The notes under the pieces were generated by a model. The model searched no databases. It was not told where the DNA came from and was given only the letters and a program-made list of their open reading frames with translations. A stretch of 64,000 nt of DNA from positions 48,524 to 112,523 of the forward strand of contig NZ_JAANCN010000010.1 of NCBI RefSeq assembly GCF_011326735.1, in the 5' to 3' direction. Positions 20,824 through 29,395 of the stretch are shown here, piece after piece. The stretch is from Phycicoccus endophyticus (GTDB lineage: Bacteria > Actinomycetota > Actinomycetes > Actinomycetales > Dermatophilaceae). Made by a program: the position numbers and the translations under genes. Every line of letters begins with the position of its first letter. Position 1 is the first letter of the stretch.

Positions 20824-20847
20824 GCGGCCGGCGCCGCGGCCGGCCGC
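20824..20847 (+). terminator. GC-rich hairpin after the membrane protein gene
   Basis: Arms GCGGCCGG and CCGGCCGC are perfect 8-bp complements around an 8-nt loop, 5 bp after the stop codon. No T-run follows. The next gene has its own promoter at 20878. Confidence 0.5.
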
Positions 20848-20877
20848 GCCGTGGCCGGGGCATGCCCGCGCCTGGGC

Positions 20878-20883
20878 TACCCT
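20878..20883 (+). promoter_or_regulatory. -10 hexamer TACCCT of the GT2 gene (leaderless)
   Basis: TACCCT ends 7 nt before the GTG at 20891, without any Shine-Dalgarno sequence. Confidence 0.55.
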
Positions 20884-20890
20884 TGGCGCC

Positions 20891-21856
20891 GTGAAACTGG
20901 TCGTGCAGATCCCCTGCCTGAACGAAGAGCAGACGTTGCCGGCGGTCCTTGCGGGGATCCCCACGTCGATCGAGGGGATCGACGAGGTGGAGATCCTCGT
21001 CATCGACGACGGGTCGAGCGACCGCACCGCCGAGATCGCCCGGGACCACGGCGCGACGGTGCTGCACCACGCCGGTCGGATGGGTCTGGCCCAGTCCTTC
21101 CGGGACGGGGTGGACTACGCCCTCTCGCACGGGGCCGACATCGTCGTCAACACCGACGGCGACAACCAGTACCCCCAGGACCGGATCGGTGACCTCGTCG
21201 CCCCGATCGTGGCGGGCGAGGCCGACATCACCATCGGCGACCGCCAGACCCACAAGATCGAGCACTTCTCCGGCTTCAAGAAGTTCATGCAGCGCTTCGG
21301 CTCGTGGGTCGTCAACCAGGCGGCCGGGACCGACCTGCCCGACGCCGCCTCCGGGTTCCGGGCCTACTCGCGGCTCTCGCTCTACCGGCTCAACGTCGTG
21401 ACCCAGTTCAGCTACACGATGGAGACCATCATCCAGGCGGGGAACAAGCGGCTCTCGATCGCCTCGGTGCCGATCGACACCAACCCCAAGACCCGCGAGT
21501 CGCGCCTGTTCTCCAACATGTTCGAGCACATGGCCAAGTCCGGTGGGGCCATCCTGCGCTCGTACTTCATGTTCAAGCCCTGGGGCCTGTTCGGCCTGCT
21601 CGGCACGATCTTCGCCATCGGCGGGGCGATCCCGTTCCTGCGCTACTTCGTCCTGTGGGTCAACGGCACCCCCGGTGACCACTTCCAGTCGCTGATCCTC
21701 GGGGTGCTGCTGCTCGTCGGTGCTCTGCTCTCGGTCGCCCTCGGGGTGATCTCCGACCTGCTCAAGACCAACCGGGTCCTGCACGAGCACGGGCTGGAGC
21801 GGATGAAGACCGAGCAGTACGGCCCGATCTGGGGTGCGGCATCGACGCGCCGATGA
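20891..21856 (+). CDS. GT2-family glycosyltransferase with two C-terminal membrane helices (DPM1/ArnC-like)
   Basis: A 321-aa protein. The N-terminal GT-A domain has IPCLNEEQTL, VIDDGSSDRT, GLAQSFRDGVDYA and the metal motif NTDGDNQYP; residues ~232-285 give two membrane helices. This is the layout of polyprenyl-phosphate sugar synthases, which load a sugar from a nucleotide donor onto a lipid carrier for use by GT-C enzymes such as the candidate just upstream. The sugar is unknown. It overlaps the next GT4 gene by ATGA and starts a three-gene operon. Confidence 0.85.
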   Translation: MKLVVQIPCLNEEQTLPAVLAGIPTSIEGIDEVEILVIDDGSSDRTAEIARDHGATVLHHAGRMGLAQSFRDGVDYALSHGADIVVNTDGDNQYPQDRIGDLVAPIVAGEADITIGDRQTHKIEHFSGFKKFMQRFGSWVVNQAAGTDLPDAASGFRAYSRLSLYRLNVVTQFSYTMETIIQAGNKRLSIASVPIDTNPKTRESRLFSNMFEHMAKSGGAILRSYFMFKPWGLFGLLGTIFAIGGAIPFLRYFVLWVNGTPGDHFQSLILGVLLLVGALLSVALGVISDLLKTNRVLHEHGLERMKTEQYGPIWGAASTRR

Positions 21857-23025
21857 GGCTCGGGGTCAGCGCCTCCACCTTCCCCCGGTGGGCCGGTGAC
21901 GCCGTCCCGGCCTTCGTGCTCGAGCACGTCCGCGCCCTCGCCCCGCGGGTCGCCTCGGTCGAGGTCGTCGCGCCGCACTACCCGGGCGCGGCCACCCGTG
22001 AGTCCCTGGGGGAGGTCGCCGTGCGCCGCTTCCGGTACTGGTGGCCGGCCTCCGGGGAGACCGTCGCGTACGGGCAGTACGGCGGCGGCGCGCTCGCGGC
22101 GGCCAAGGGTGTCGCGCTCACCCTCGCGCAGGTCGCGGCCATGACCCGGATGATGGGCCGCGTCGACGTCGTCAACGCCCACTGGCTCGTCCCGCAGGGG
22201 TTCGCGGCGGTGCTCGCCGGCCGGCTGCGGCGGCGGCCGGTCGTCGTCTCGGTCCACGGCGGCGACGTGTTCACCCTCACCGGCGGGCTCTCGCGCAAGG
22301 TCAAGCAGTGGACGCTGCGGCGGGCCGACGCCGTCGTGGCGAACTCGTCCGCCACGCTCGAGGTGTGCCGCTCCCTGCAGGAGCGCGACTACGAGGTCAT
22401 CCCGATGGGGGTCGAGGACCGCTACGCGCAGCCCGGTGCCGCCCCCGCGACCGGTGGCTTCCGGCTGCTCTTCGTCGGGCGGCTCGCGGACGGCAAGGGC
22501 GTGGACGACGCGATCCGCGCCGTCGGCCGGGCCCGGCGCGCCGGCGTGGACGTCGAGCTCGTCGTCGCCGGCGACGGCCCGCTGCGGTCCGACCTCGAGG
22601 AGCTGGCGCGGGCCGAGGAGGTCGCCCCGAGTGTCACCTTCCTCGGCTGGGTCGACGCCGAGGACCTGCCCGGCCACCTCGCCGCGGCACACGCCTTCAT
22701 CGGGCCCTCCCACACGACCGAGCGAGGGTGGCGCGAGGCCTACGGCCTGGTCTTCGTCGAGGCGGCCCTCGCGGCGCGCCCGGCGATCGGCACCCGCAAC
22801 GGAGGCATCACCGACATCGTCGTCGACGGCGAGACCGGCCTGCTCGTCCCCGAGCGGGACGTCGAGGCGCTGGCGGGCGCCATCGCCACCCTGGCCGCCG
22901 ACCGGGCCACCGCGCAGGAGATGGGCCGCTGCGCGCGCCGGCGTGCGCTGGCGACGATGACCTGGCCGGCGGTCGCCGAGCGGTACGCGCGCGTGCTCGA
23001 CCGGGTCCTCGAGGAGGCCTCGTGA
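21853..23025 (+). CDS. GT4-family glycosyltransferase
   Basis: A 390-aa cytoplasmic GT-B enzyme. The N-terminal acceptor half ends near VVVSVHGGDVF; the donor half carries LLFVGRLADGKGVDDAIRA, LVVAGDGPL and the EX7E-type catalytic region EAYGLVFVEA, followed by GGITDIVVDGETGLLV. GT4 enzymes retain configuration and often use GDP-mannose, UDP-glucose or related donors. It is coupled to the genes on both sides (ATGA and GTGA overlaps). Donor and acceptor are unknown. Confidence 0.87.
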   Translation: MRLGVSASTFPRWAGDAVPAFVLEHVRALAPRVASVEVVAPHYPGAATRESLGEVAVRRFRYWWPASGETVAYGQYGGGALAAAKGVALTLAQVAAMTRMMGRVDVVNAHWLVPQGFAAVLAGRLRRRPVVVSVHGGDVFTLTGGLSRKVKQWTLRRADAVVANSSATLEVCRSLQERDYEVIPMGVEDRYAQPGAAPATGGFRLLFVGRLADGKGVDDAIRAVGRARRAGVDVELVVAGDGPLRSDLEELARAEEVAPSVTFLGWVDAEDLPGHLAAAHAFIGPSHTTERGWREAYGLVFVEAALAARPAIGTRNGGITDIVVDGETGLLVPERDVEALAGAIATLAADRATAQEMGRCARRRALATMTWPAVAERYARVLDRVLEEAS

Positions 23026-23996
23026 GCGCGCCCGAGGTGCGCCCGGCGCGTCGCTGGCTGACCGGCCGGGCGGTGCGCATCGCCTTCTACGTCGCGACCG
23101 CGGCGGCCCTGGTCTGGGTCGTCCTGAGCATCGACTGGTCCGAGCTCGGGACGGTGCGCCTCTCGCTGCCGTGGGCGGCCGGGGCCATCGCCACCGGCAT
23201 GCTCTTCCGCTACCTCGGCGCTCTCGTGTGGCGCTCGGTGCTCAAGGGGCTCGGCGCCGACCACATGCCGCCGGTGCGCGTGCTCGCCGAGATCTACGCG
23301 AAGACCTGGCTGGCCCGCTACATCCCCGGCACGGCGCCGTGGATCGCCGGCAAGGTGCTGCTCGCCGCCGAGCAGGGCATCTCCCGCTCGCGGCTCGCGG
23401 TCTCCTCCGTGGTCGAGGCGGCGGCGAAGATCGTCGCCTCCGGTGTGGTCTCGCTCGTCCTGCTCGCGCTCGACCCGCGGATCGGGGAGATCTCGACGGC
23501 GCTGCGGTGGCTCGTCGTCCTCGGTGCGCTCGTCCTCCTGCTCGTCATGACGCCGCCGGTGTTCAACCGGCTGCTCGCCGTGATGTTCCGGCTGCTGAAA
23601 CGGGGGAGCCTCGTCGAGGTCGGGTGGCCGGTCATCGGCACCACGCTGACGATGTACGGCGCGGTGCAGCTGGTCTCGGGGCTGGCCAACGCCCTCCTCG
23701 TCTGTGCGATCCTGCCCGGCACGGAGGCCTCCGACATGCTCTTCCTCATGGGCGCCTTCGGGTTCTCGGCGGTCATCGGCATGCTCACCCCGCTCGTCCC
23801 GAGCGGCCTCGGCACGCGGGACGCGTCGCTGGCCGTGCTGCTCCTGCTCGTGATGTCGCCGCCGGAGGCGGCGCTCGTCGTGCTCGTCAGCCGGGTGTGG
23901 AACCTCGCGCTGGACGTCGTGTTCTGGGTGGTCACGCTGCTCGCCAAGAGGACGGTCCACGCCCCGGCCGACTCCGTCGGGGCCGGCGCGCCTTGA
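23022..23996 (+). CDS. UPF0104/lysylphosphatidylglycerol-synthase-type membrane protein
   Basis: A 324-aa protein with about eight membrane helices and family motifs: the first-loop region WSELGTVRL, KTWLARYIPGTAPWIAGKV, SSVVEAAAKIVASG, and the late LVPSGLGTRDASLAVLLLL. The family is the membrane half of MprF without the synthase domain; members near glycosyltransferases are suspected of flipping or handling polyprenyl lipids. Its GTG overlaps the GT4 stop by GTGA. A paralogue lies at 40.6 kb, again right after a GT4 gene, which supports a shared job. Confidence 0.82.
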   Translation: MSAPEVRPARRWLTGRAVRIAFYVATAAALVWVVLSIDWSELGTVRLSLPWAAGAIATGMLFRYLGALVWRSVLKGLGADHMPPVRVLAEIYAKTWLARYIPGTAPWIAGKVLLAAEQGISRSRLAVSSVVEAAAKIVASGVVSLVLLALDPRIGEISTALRWLVVLGALVLLLVMTPPVFNRLLAVMFRLLKRGSLVEVGWPVIGTTLTMYGAVQLVSGLANALLVCAILPGTEASDMLFLMGAFGFSAVIGMLTPLVPSGLGTRDASLAVLLLLVMSPPEAALVVLVSRVWNLALDVVFWVVTLLAKRTVHAPADSVGAGAP

Positions 23997-24007
23997 GCCT
24001 CAGGCGC
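23988..24007. terminator. Palindrome across convergent stop codons
   Basis: GCGCC and GGCGC flank TGAG-C-CTCA, so the stop codons of the membrane protein (23994-23996) and of the sulfotransferase (24000-24002) are symmetrically placed. The genes are separated by 3 bp only. It can fold on both strands, but with a very tight loop. Confidence 0.4.
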
Positions 24008-24941
24008 TGTCGGCGCCGAGCCCCCACAGCCGCACGAGGTCGACCCCGACCAGCTCGCTCGTGGCGGCCACGTCCTCGGCGAACATCGCGTCCAGGCGGG
24101 CCCGCGTCCCCGGGTCGAGCGCCTCGCGCTGCTCGGGCCGCAGCGTCACGGCGTGCGCCGTCCGCGACAGCCGCACGTAGAGGCTGCCGGGCAGGAGGCG
24201 GTGCGCCGTGTTGCGGACGGCGGGGGCGTTGAGCAGCCGGTTGAGCCTCGCCGACCGGGGCGCCTTGCTGCCGTGCACCTCCCCGACGGTCGGGACGAAG
24301 CCGTCGTCGACGCCGAGGAAGCGGTAGACCCGCTGGATGACCCCGATGTTGTCGCCGCGGAACTCGTCGTTGGTGAGGAAGAGCAGCTGGTCGGCGGGGA
24401 AGGCGTCGACGAAGCGGGCGAGCTGGTCGTGGTAGCGCCCCAGGTCGCTGTAGAACAGGGCCGAGGGGTAGCGGACCCCCGGCGGCAGCTGCCGGCCCTC
24501 GCGGCGGGCGGGCTCGAGGTCGAGCGCCTCCTCGAAGTCCGTGACGTCCTCGACGGCGGAGTTGACGTACTGCATGTGCATCGAGTGCACGAAGTCGGCC
24601 GGGTTGCGCAGGATGAGGATGACCTTCGCCGCCGGGTTGTGGGCGGCGATGTTGCCGGCGGCCTCCCGCGAGCGCCCGTAGATGGCGGTCGCCTCACCGC
24701 GCAGCTGGCCGGGCTCGCCGTGGGCGAAGCACCGGGCGTACTGCTGCGGGGTGCGGATCTTCAGGTAGCGCGGCGAGCCGTAGTACGCGTCGGACTCGCG
24801 CATCAGGTCCGTGGCGAAGAACTCCGGCTCCTTGGGCCGGGAGATGCACACCTGCGGGTGCTGGGCGAGGAAGTCGGCCAGCGCGGTCGTCCCCGACTTG
24901 GGCTGGCCGGCCACGACGAAGTCCACGAGCGGCTCAGGCAT
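24000..24941 (-). CDS. PAPS-dependent sulfotransferase
   Basis: A 313-aa soluble enzyme that should move sulfate from PAPS to a hydroxyl group. The 5'-phosphosulfate loop is AGQPKSGTTAL (Lys15) and the 3'-phosphate site is LRNPADFVHSMH with Arg112 and Ser120. Further resemblance to carbohydrate sulfotransferases includes RPKEPEFF and FYSDLGRYHDQL. It overlaps the upstream paralogue by 8 nt, so the pair is translated together. The acceptor is unknown; the glycan genes on both sides suggest a surface polysaccharide or glycolipid. Confidence 0.9.
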   Translation of the reverse strand: MPEPLVDFVVAGQPKSGTTALADFLAQHPQVCISRPKEPEFFATDLMRESDAYYGSPRYLKIRTPQQYARCFAHGEPGQLRGEATAIYGRSREAAGNIAAHNPAAKVILILRNPADFVHSMHMQYVNSAVEDVTDFEEALDLEPARREGRQLPPGVRYPSALFYSDLGRYHDQLARFVDAFPADQLLFLTNDEFRGDNIGVIQRVYRFLGVDDGFVPTVGEVHGSKAPRSARLNRLLNAPAVRNTAHRLLPGSLYVRLSRTAHAVTLRPEQREALDPGTRARLDAMFAEDVAATSELVGVDLVRLWGLGADSA

Positions 24942-25920
24942 CGGTGCTCCTCGACTCGCCGCGGTCGGCGTCGGGCTCGTCGGCGAAGCCCCAGACCGCG
25001 GCCATGTCGCGGCCGAGGAGGCCCGAGAGCCGCTCGACCTCGGGGCGCAGCTTGCGCTCGAGCGACCGGCGCAGGGCCGGGTCGAGCTGCTCGCGCGGTG
25101 CCTCCTTCATGACCGCCCGCGCCACGGTGGAGCGCACCCGGGTGTAGGCGCGCCCGCCGAGGAGGCTGTAGAGGGTCTTCTTCGCACGGGGGCTGTTGAG
25201 GACGGCGTTGAGCCGCTTGAAGCGCGGTGCCTTGCTCCCGTGCACCTCGGCGAAGTCCACGGAGACCGAGGTGTCTGCGCCGATGAAGCGCAGGACGCGC
25301 TCGTAGCCGCCGGCGTTGTCCCGGCGGAAGTCCTCGTTGACCAGGACGAGCACCTGCTCGGGGCCGAAGACCCGGTGGAACTTCTCGATGTGGTCGGCGA
25401 AGCGGACGCGCTCGCGGTAGAAGAGGTAGGAGGGCACGCGGACCCGGGCCGGCAGGCGCCGGCCGGCCTTGCGGTCCTCCTCGGCGGCCAGGGCCTCGGC
25501 GAAGTCCTCGATGTCCTCGACGGTCTCGTTGACGTACTGCATGTGCAGGGCGTGCAGCATCGTCACCGGGTTGCGCACCATGAGGATGACCCGCAGGTCG
25601 GGGTTGTGGTCGTGCAGGTTGTCCGCGGCCTCGGCGGAGTACGCGTACGACGTCGAGGCGTCGCCGAGCAGCTGGCCCTCCTCGGCGTGGGCGTACGTCG
25701 CGGCGAACTGCTCGCTCGTGCGGTAGCTGAAGTAGACCGGGCGGCCGTGGTAGGCGTCGCTCTCGCGGCGGAAGTCGGTGGAGAAGTACGAGGACTCCTT
25801 GGGGACCGACAGCGCCACCCCCGGGTGCTCGGCGAGGAACTGGGCCAGGGCGGTCGTCCCGGACTTGGGCTCGCCGACGATCGCGAAGTCGACCAGGGGG
25901 CTGCCGTTCCGGTACGTCAC
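24934..25920 (-). CDS. PAPS-dependent sulfotransferase (paralogue)
   Basis: A 328-aa paralogue of the downstream gene. It has the phosphosulfate loop VGEPKSGTTAL (Lys19), VPKESSYFSTDF, and a 3'-phosphate region MVRNPVTMLHALHMQY in which the usual serine is alanine, a small departure from the family pattern. Shared segments such as MQYVN, EVHGSKAPR and LLG..Y show it arose by duplication. The GTG start lies 9 nt after TAGCAT, so it is probably leaderless. It is divergent from a lipoprotein gene. The two enzymes may modify different positions or linkages of one polymer. Confidence 0.9.
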   Translation of the reverse strand: MTYRNGSPLVDFAIVGEPKSGTTALAQFLAEHPGVALSVPKESSYFSTDFRRESDAYHGRPVYFSYRTSEQFAATYAHAEEGQLLGDASTSYAYSAEAADNLHDHNPDLRVILMVRNPVTMLHALHMQYVNETVEDIEDFAEALAAEEDRKAGRRLPARVRVPSYLFYRERVRFADHIEKFHRVFGPEQVLVLVNEDFRRDNAGGYERVLRFIGADTSVSVDFAEVHGSKAPRFKRLNAVLNSPRAKKTLYSLLGGRAYTRVRSTVARAVMKEAPREQLDPALRRSLERKLRPEVERLSGLLGRDMAAVWGFADEPDADRGESRSTDA

Positions 25921-25929
25921 AAGTCGGCG

Positions 25930-25935
25930 ATGCTA
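25930..25935 (-). promoter_or_regulatory. -10 hexamer TAGCAT of the sulfotransferase pair
   Basis: TAGCAT on the minus strand ends 9 nt before the GTG at 25920. It is the only TANNNT close to the start. Confidence 0.45.
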
Positions 25936-26038
25936 CCAGCGGCGGGTGGGGGCTCTGAGCCGGCGACCCCGCCCGGCCGGGGGCGGACGGGGTCGCCGAC
26001 ACGCGGTCGCACGTGCGGCGGTCGGCCTGCTGCTTTGG

Positions 26039-26045
26039 TACAAAT
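26039..26045 (+). promoter_or_regulatory. AT-rich -10-like TACAAAT before the lipoprotein gene
   Basis: TACAAAT lies about 40 nt upstream of the ATG at 26084 and is one of the few AT-rich spots here. A GAGAGG ribosome site follows near 26068, so this operon has a leader. Confidence 0.4.
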
Positions 26046-26083
26046 GACCAGGTCCGTGCCCAGTTCGCCAGAGAGGTCCGCGA

Positions 26084-26638
26084 ATGTCCCGGGGCATCGC
26101 CCTCTGCCTGTCCTCCTCCCTCCTCGTCCTGGCGCTGGCCGCGTGCAGCACGACGGAGGACCTCCCGGACCCCACGCGCACCGCCGACTCCGGCTCGGCG
26201 ACGGCCTCCGCCACGCCGACCGAGCAGTCCCCGACCCCCTCGGAGAGCTCGCCGTCGCCGAGCCCGAGCGAGTCGGCCACCGAGAGCGAGGAGCCGGTCG
26301 CCACCGACGAGCCGACCCGGCCGGGGGGCACCGGCGACGGGAGCTCCGAGGTCACCGTCGTGCTCACCCGCCACGGCGTCCGCGACGGCGAGTTCGTCGT
26401 CGGCGGCTACGCGGACGGTGTCACCACCGGCGGCGGGACGTGCACCGCGACGCTCACCTCGGGCCAGCGCACCCTCACCGCCTCGGGGCCGGCCGCGACC
26501 TCGGCCTCGACGACCAGCTGTGGCGAGGGGCTCGCCTTCGACCTCGAGCAGGCCACCGGGACGTGGCAGCTCGTCCTGTCGTTCACGTCGGCGACCGCCA
26601 GCGGCCGCTCGAGCGCGACGACCGTGGAGGTCCCGTGA
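26084..26638 (+). CDS. Putative lipoprotein with Ser/Thr/Pro-rich linker
   Basis: A 184-aa secreted protein. The signal peptide ends in a lipobox (LALAAC, Cys20), so it should be lipid-anchored on the outer face of the membrane. Residues ~25-85 are a Ser/Thr/Glu/Pro-rich spacer of the wall-spanning kind. The remaining ~95 residues form a small beta-type domain (VTVVLTRHGVRDGEFVVGGY) with two cysteines, of no known family. Its stop overlaps the start of the large LGFP-repeat gene (GTGA), so the two proteins are made together and may act together at the cell surface. Confidence 0.8.
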   Translation: MSRGIALCLSSSLLVLALAACSTTEDLPDPTRTADSGSATASATPTEQSPTPSESSPSPSPSESATESEEPVATDEPTRPGGTGDGSSEVTVVLTRHGVRDGEFVVGGYADGVTTGGGTCTATLTSGQRTLTASGPAATSASTTSCGEGLAFDLEQATGTWQLVLSFTSATASGRSSATTVEVP

Positions 26639-29379
26639 GGCTGCGCGCGCCCCTCCTCGGCGCGCTCGCCGTCCTGGCGGGCGCGCTCGCGCTGGGCCTG
26701 TCGGGCACCGCGCCGGCGGGCGCGGCCTCGGGCAGCGGCTTCAGGGCCGGGCTGATCATCAGCGACGGGCTGTTCTACAACTCGACCGCGATGACCGCCG
26801 CGCAGGTGCAGAAGTTCCTCAACGGCAAGGTCCCGCAGTGCCACGAGGAGCGCAGCAAGGGAGCGGACGACCCGATCGTCTGCCTGAAGAACTTCAGCCA
26901 GAAGACGACGAAGAAGCCGGCGGACTCCTACTGCTCGGGCTACTCGGCGGTCAAGCAGACCGCCGCGCAGATCATCAACGGGGTCGCGCGCTCGTGCGGG
27001 GTGAGCCAGAAGGCGCTGCTCGTGCTCGTCCAGAAGGAGTCCCAGCTCGTCACGCACACCTACCCCAGCCGGTGGCGCTACCAGAGCGCGATGGGCTACG
27101 GCTGCCCGGACACCGCCGCCTGCGACAGCCAGTACAAGGGCTTCTTCAACCAGGTGTACAACGCGGCCCGGCAGTTCAGGGTCTACCGGGCCAACCCGGA
27201 CCGCTACGGCTACGTGGCGGGGATGAAGAACTACATCCAGTACAACCCGGACGCCTCGTGCGGCGGGCGCACGGTCTACATCGAGAACCAGGCCACCGCG
27301 GGGCTGTACAACTACACCCCCTACGTGCCGAACACGGCCGCCCTCAACGCCGGCTACGGGACCGGCAACGCGTGCTCGGCCTACGGCAACCGCAACTTCT
27401 ACCTCTTCTACACCGACTGGTTCGGCTCGACGACCGGGGCGCGCGTCCTCGAGCCCATCCGGACCGCGTGGCAGCGGCTCGGCGGCGCGAACGGGCCGGG
27501 GTCACCGCTGGCCGACGCCATCGAGCTCGACGGCGGTGTCTACCAGCGCTTCACCAACGGCTACGTCGTCGTCACCGACAACGGCAAGGCCACCTACCTG
27601 CCGGCGGGCGGGGCCATCACCAAGGCGTACTTCGCCAAGGGCGGGCCGCGGGGCACGTGGGGCTGGCCGAAGGGCTCGGCGGTCGAGCGCGAGGGCATCT
27701 GGCGGCTGCACTTCACCGGGCTCACCGCCTACAACCGCGACGGTGCGGTCCGCACCTCCGCCATCGCCCTCCAGGGCCGGCTGGTCAAGGTCTGGTACGC
27801 CCACACCCTCGCCGAGGTGGGCCGGGCCACCAGCGCACCGTCCGCCGAGTCGGGGAGCGTCTGGCAGGAGCTGGACAACGGCTACCTCTACCGCACCGAG
27901 GCGGGCGCGGGCGCCTACCTCGCCTCCGGCTGGCGGATCACCAAGCAGTACCTCGACACCGGAGGACCGGAGGGGGCCTGGGGCTGGCCGACCGGCAACC
28001 GCCGCTCCCTCGAGCACGCGAACGTCGTGAAGTTCGACCAGGTCAGCGCCTACGGCTTCGACGGCACCGTGCTCGTCCCGCCGTACCGCTTCGGCGCGGG
28101 CGTGTTCGACGAGTGGTACGAGCGCGGTGGCGAGGGCGAGCTCGGCCTGCCGCGGGAGGACGCTGTCGGGCTCGGCTCGGGCTCCTACCAGCGCCTCGCC
28201 CGTGGGTACCTCTTCGTGCCCTCCCGGGGGAGCGCCACCTACCTCGCGGCCAGCTCGCCGATCACCGACGCCTACCTCGCCGACGGCGGGCCCGACGGGA
28301 GCTGGGGCTGGCCGACGACCCCGCAGTACAGCAGCGGGTCGGTGCGCGTGCTCGAGCTCACCGACGCGACCGCCTTCCTCGAGGACGGGACGGTGAGCGT
28401 CTCGACGGTGCCCTTCGGCACCGGCGTCCTCGAGGCCTGGCTCGCGCGCGGCGGGCCGGACGGCCTCGGGCTGCCGAGCGCCGAGGCCGTGGAGGTCGGC
28501 GGCGGCGCCTACCAGCTCTTCGGTGACACCTACCTCTTCGTCCCCGGGGACGGCCCGGCGGTCACGCTCGGGGCCGGCTGGCGGATCACCGGGCGCTACC
28601 TCGACAGCGGCGGCCCCACCGGGTCGTGGGGCTGGCCCACGGCCGACCCGGTCACCCGCGAGGGCGCCAACGTCGTCACGTTCGCGAAGGTCACCGCGTA
28701 CGGGTACGACGGGCGGGTCCTGGTCACCGACGACCCGTTCGGCGAGGGCATGTTCACCCTGTGGCGCGAGCGCGGTGGCCAAGGCGCCCTCGGGCTGCCC
28801 GACGGGCCGGCACGCACCGCCAGCGGTGGGCGCTACCAGCACTTCACGACCACCGACCTGTTCCTCGCCACCGACGGGTCCGACGTGGCTCTCGGCCGGG
28901 GCTGGCGGATCACGCAGCGCTACTGGGACGAGGGCGGCCCGAGCGGCGCGTGGGGCTGGCCGCGAGGTGGACGCAGCTCGAGCGGCGAGACGGCCGTGGT
29001 CGAGTTCGAGGGCGCAGTCGCCTTCGGCGCCGACCACCGGGTCCTCGCGGTCGAGGACTCCACCGGCCTGCTCGACCCGTGGAGGGCCCGGGGAGGGGTC
29101 AGCGGGCTCGGCGTCGCCGTGGCCCCGTCGGCGGTGCGCAGCGGTGGCACCTTCCAGCGGTTCACGAAGGGGTGGCTGCTCGCCGCCCGCGGGGGGAGCG
29201 CGGTGGAGCTGCGCACGTCCTGGTACGTCACCGACCGGTTCTGGGCCGCCGGCGGGCCCCCGGGCAGCTGGGGCTGGCCGGTCGCCGACCGTCACCGCTC
29301 CGGCGACGCGATGGTCTACGAGTTCCAGCACGTCACCGTCTACGGGTACGGCAGCCGCCTCGAGGTGGTCAAGAAGTAG
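26635..29379 (+). CDS. Secreted 914-aa protein: lysozyme-like domain plus ~11 LGFP-type repeats
   Basis: The protein starts with a signal peptide (residues 1-32, cleavage near AGAAS). Residues ~35-270 resemble the N-terminal domain of actinobacterial haemagglutinin-like wall proteins and contain a lysozyme-like glutamate (LVQKESQLV, Glu135) and about eight cysteines. From ~270 to 905 there are repeats of ~50 residues that alternate between a tryptophan type (GGPxGxWGWP, six copies) and a leucine type (GxLGLP, about five). LGFP repeats anchor corynebacterial proteins in the cell wall. The GTG at 26635 overlaps the lipoprotein stop; the upstream open frame is a shadow. Lytic activity is an inference. 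Confidence 0.85.
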   Translation: MRLRAPLLGALAVLAGALALGLSGTAPAGAASGSGFRAGLIISDGLFYNSTAMTAAQVQKFLNGKVPQCHEERSKGADDPIVCLKNFSQKTTKKPADSYCSGYSAVKQTAAQIINGVARSCGVSQKALLVLVQKESQLVTHTYPSRWRYQSAMGYGCPDTAACDSQYKGFFNQVYNAARQFRVYRANPDRYGYVAGMKNYIQYNPDASCGGRTVYIENQATAGLYNYTPYVPNTAALNAGYGTGNACSAYGNRNFYLFYTDWFGSTTGARVLEPIRTAWQRLGGANGPGSPLADAIELDGGVYQRFTNGYVVVTDNGKATYLPAGGAITKAYFAKGGPRGTWGWPKGSAVEREGIWRLHFTGLTAYNRDGAVRTSAIALQGRLVKVWYAHTLAEVGRATSAPSAESGSVWQELDNGYLYRTEAGAGAYLASGWRITKQYLDTGGPEGAWGWPTGNRRSLEHANVVKFDQVSAYGFDGTVLVPPYRFGAGVFDEWYERGGEGELGLPREDAVGLGSGSYQRLARGYLFVPSRGSATYLAASSPITDAYLADGGPDGSWGWPTTPQYSSGSVRVLELTDATAFLEDGTVSVSTVPFGTGVLEAWLARGGPDGLGLPSAEAVEVGGGAYQLFGDTYLFVPGDGPAVTLGAGWRITGRYLDSGGPTGSWGWPTADPVTREGANVVTFAKVTAYGYDGRVLVTDDPFGEGMFTLWRERGGQGALGLPDGPARTASGGRYQHFTTTDLFLATDGSDVALGRGWRITQRYWDEGGPSGAWGWPRGGRSSSGETAVVEFEGAVAFGADHRVLAVEDSTGLLDPWRARGGVSGLGVAVAPSAVRSGGTFQRFTKGWLLAARGGSAVELRTSWYVTDRFWAAGGPPGSWGWPVADRHRSGDAMVYEFQHVTVYGYGSRLEVVKK

Positions 29380-29395
29380 GCGGCCCGCCCCGGGC

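Noticed and set aside
20818..20890. Small gene in the gap before the GT2 gene
   Set aside because: The gap is filled by a GC-rich hairpin and a -10 hexamer.
26013..28526. Plus-strand frame of 837 codons over the lipoprotein and LGFP genes
   Set aside because: It is out of frame with two proteins that have signal peptides and repeats; its translation is Arg/Ala-rich noise.
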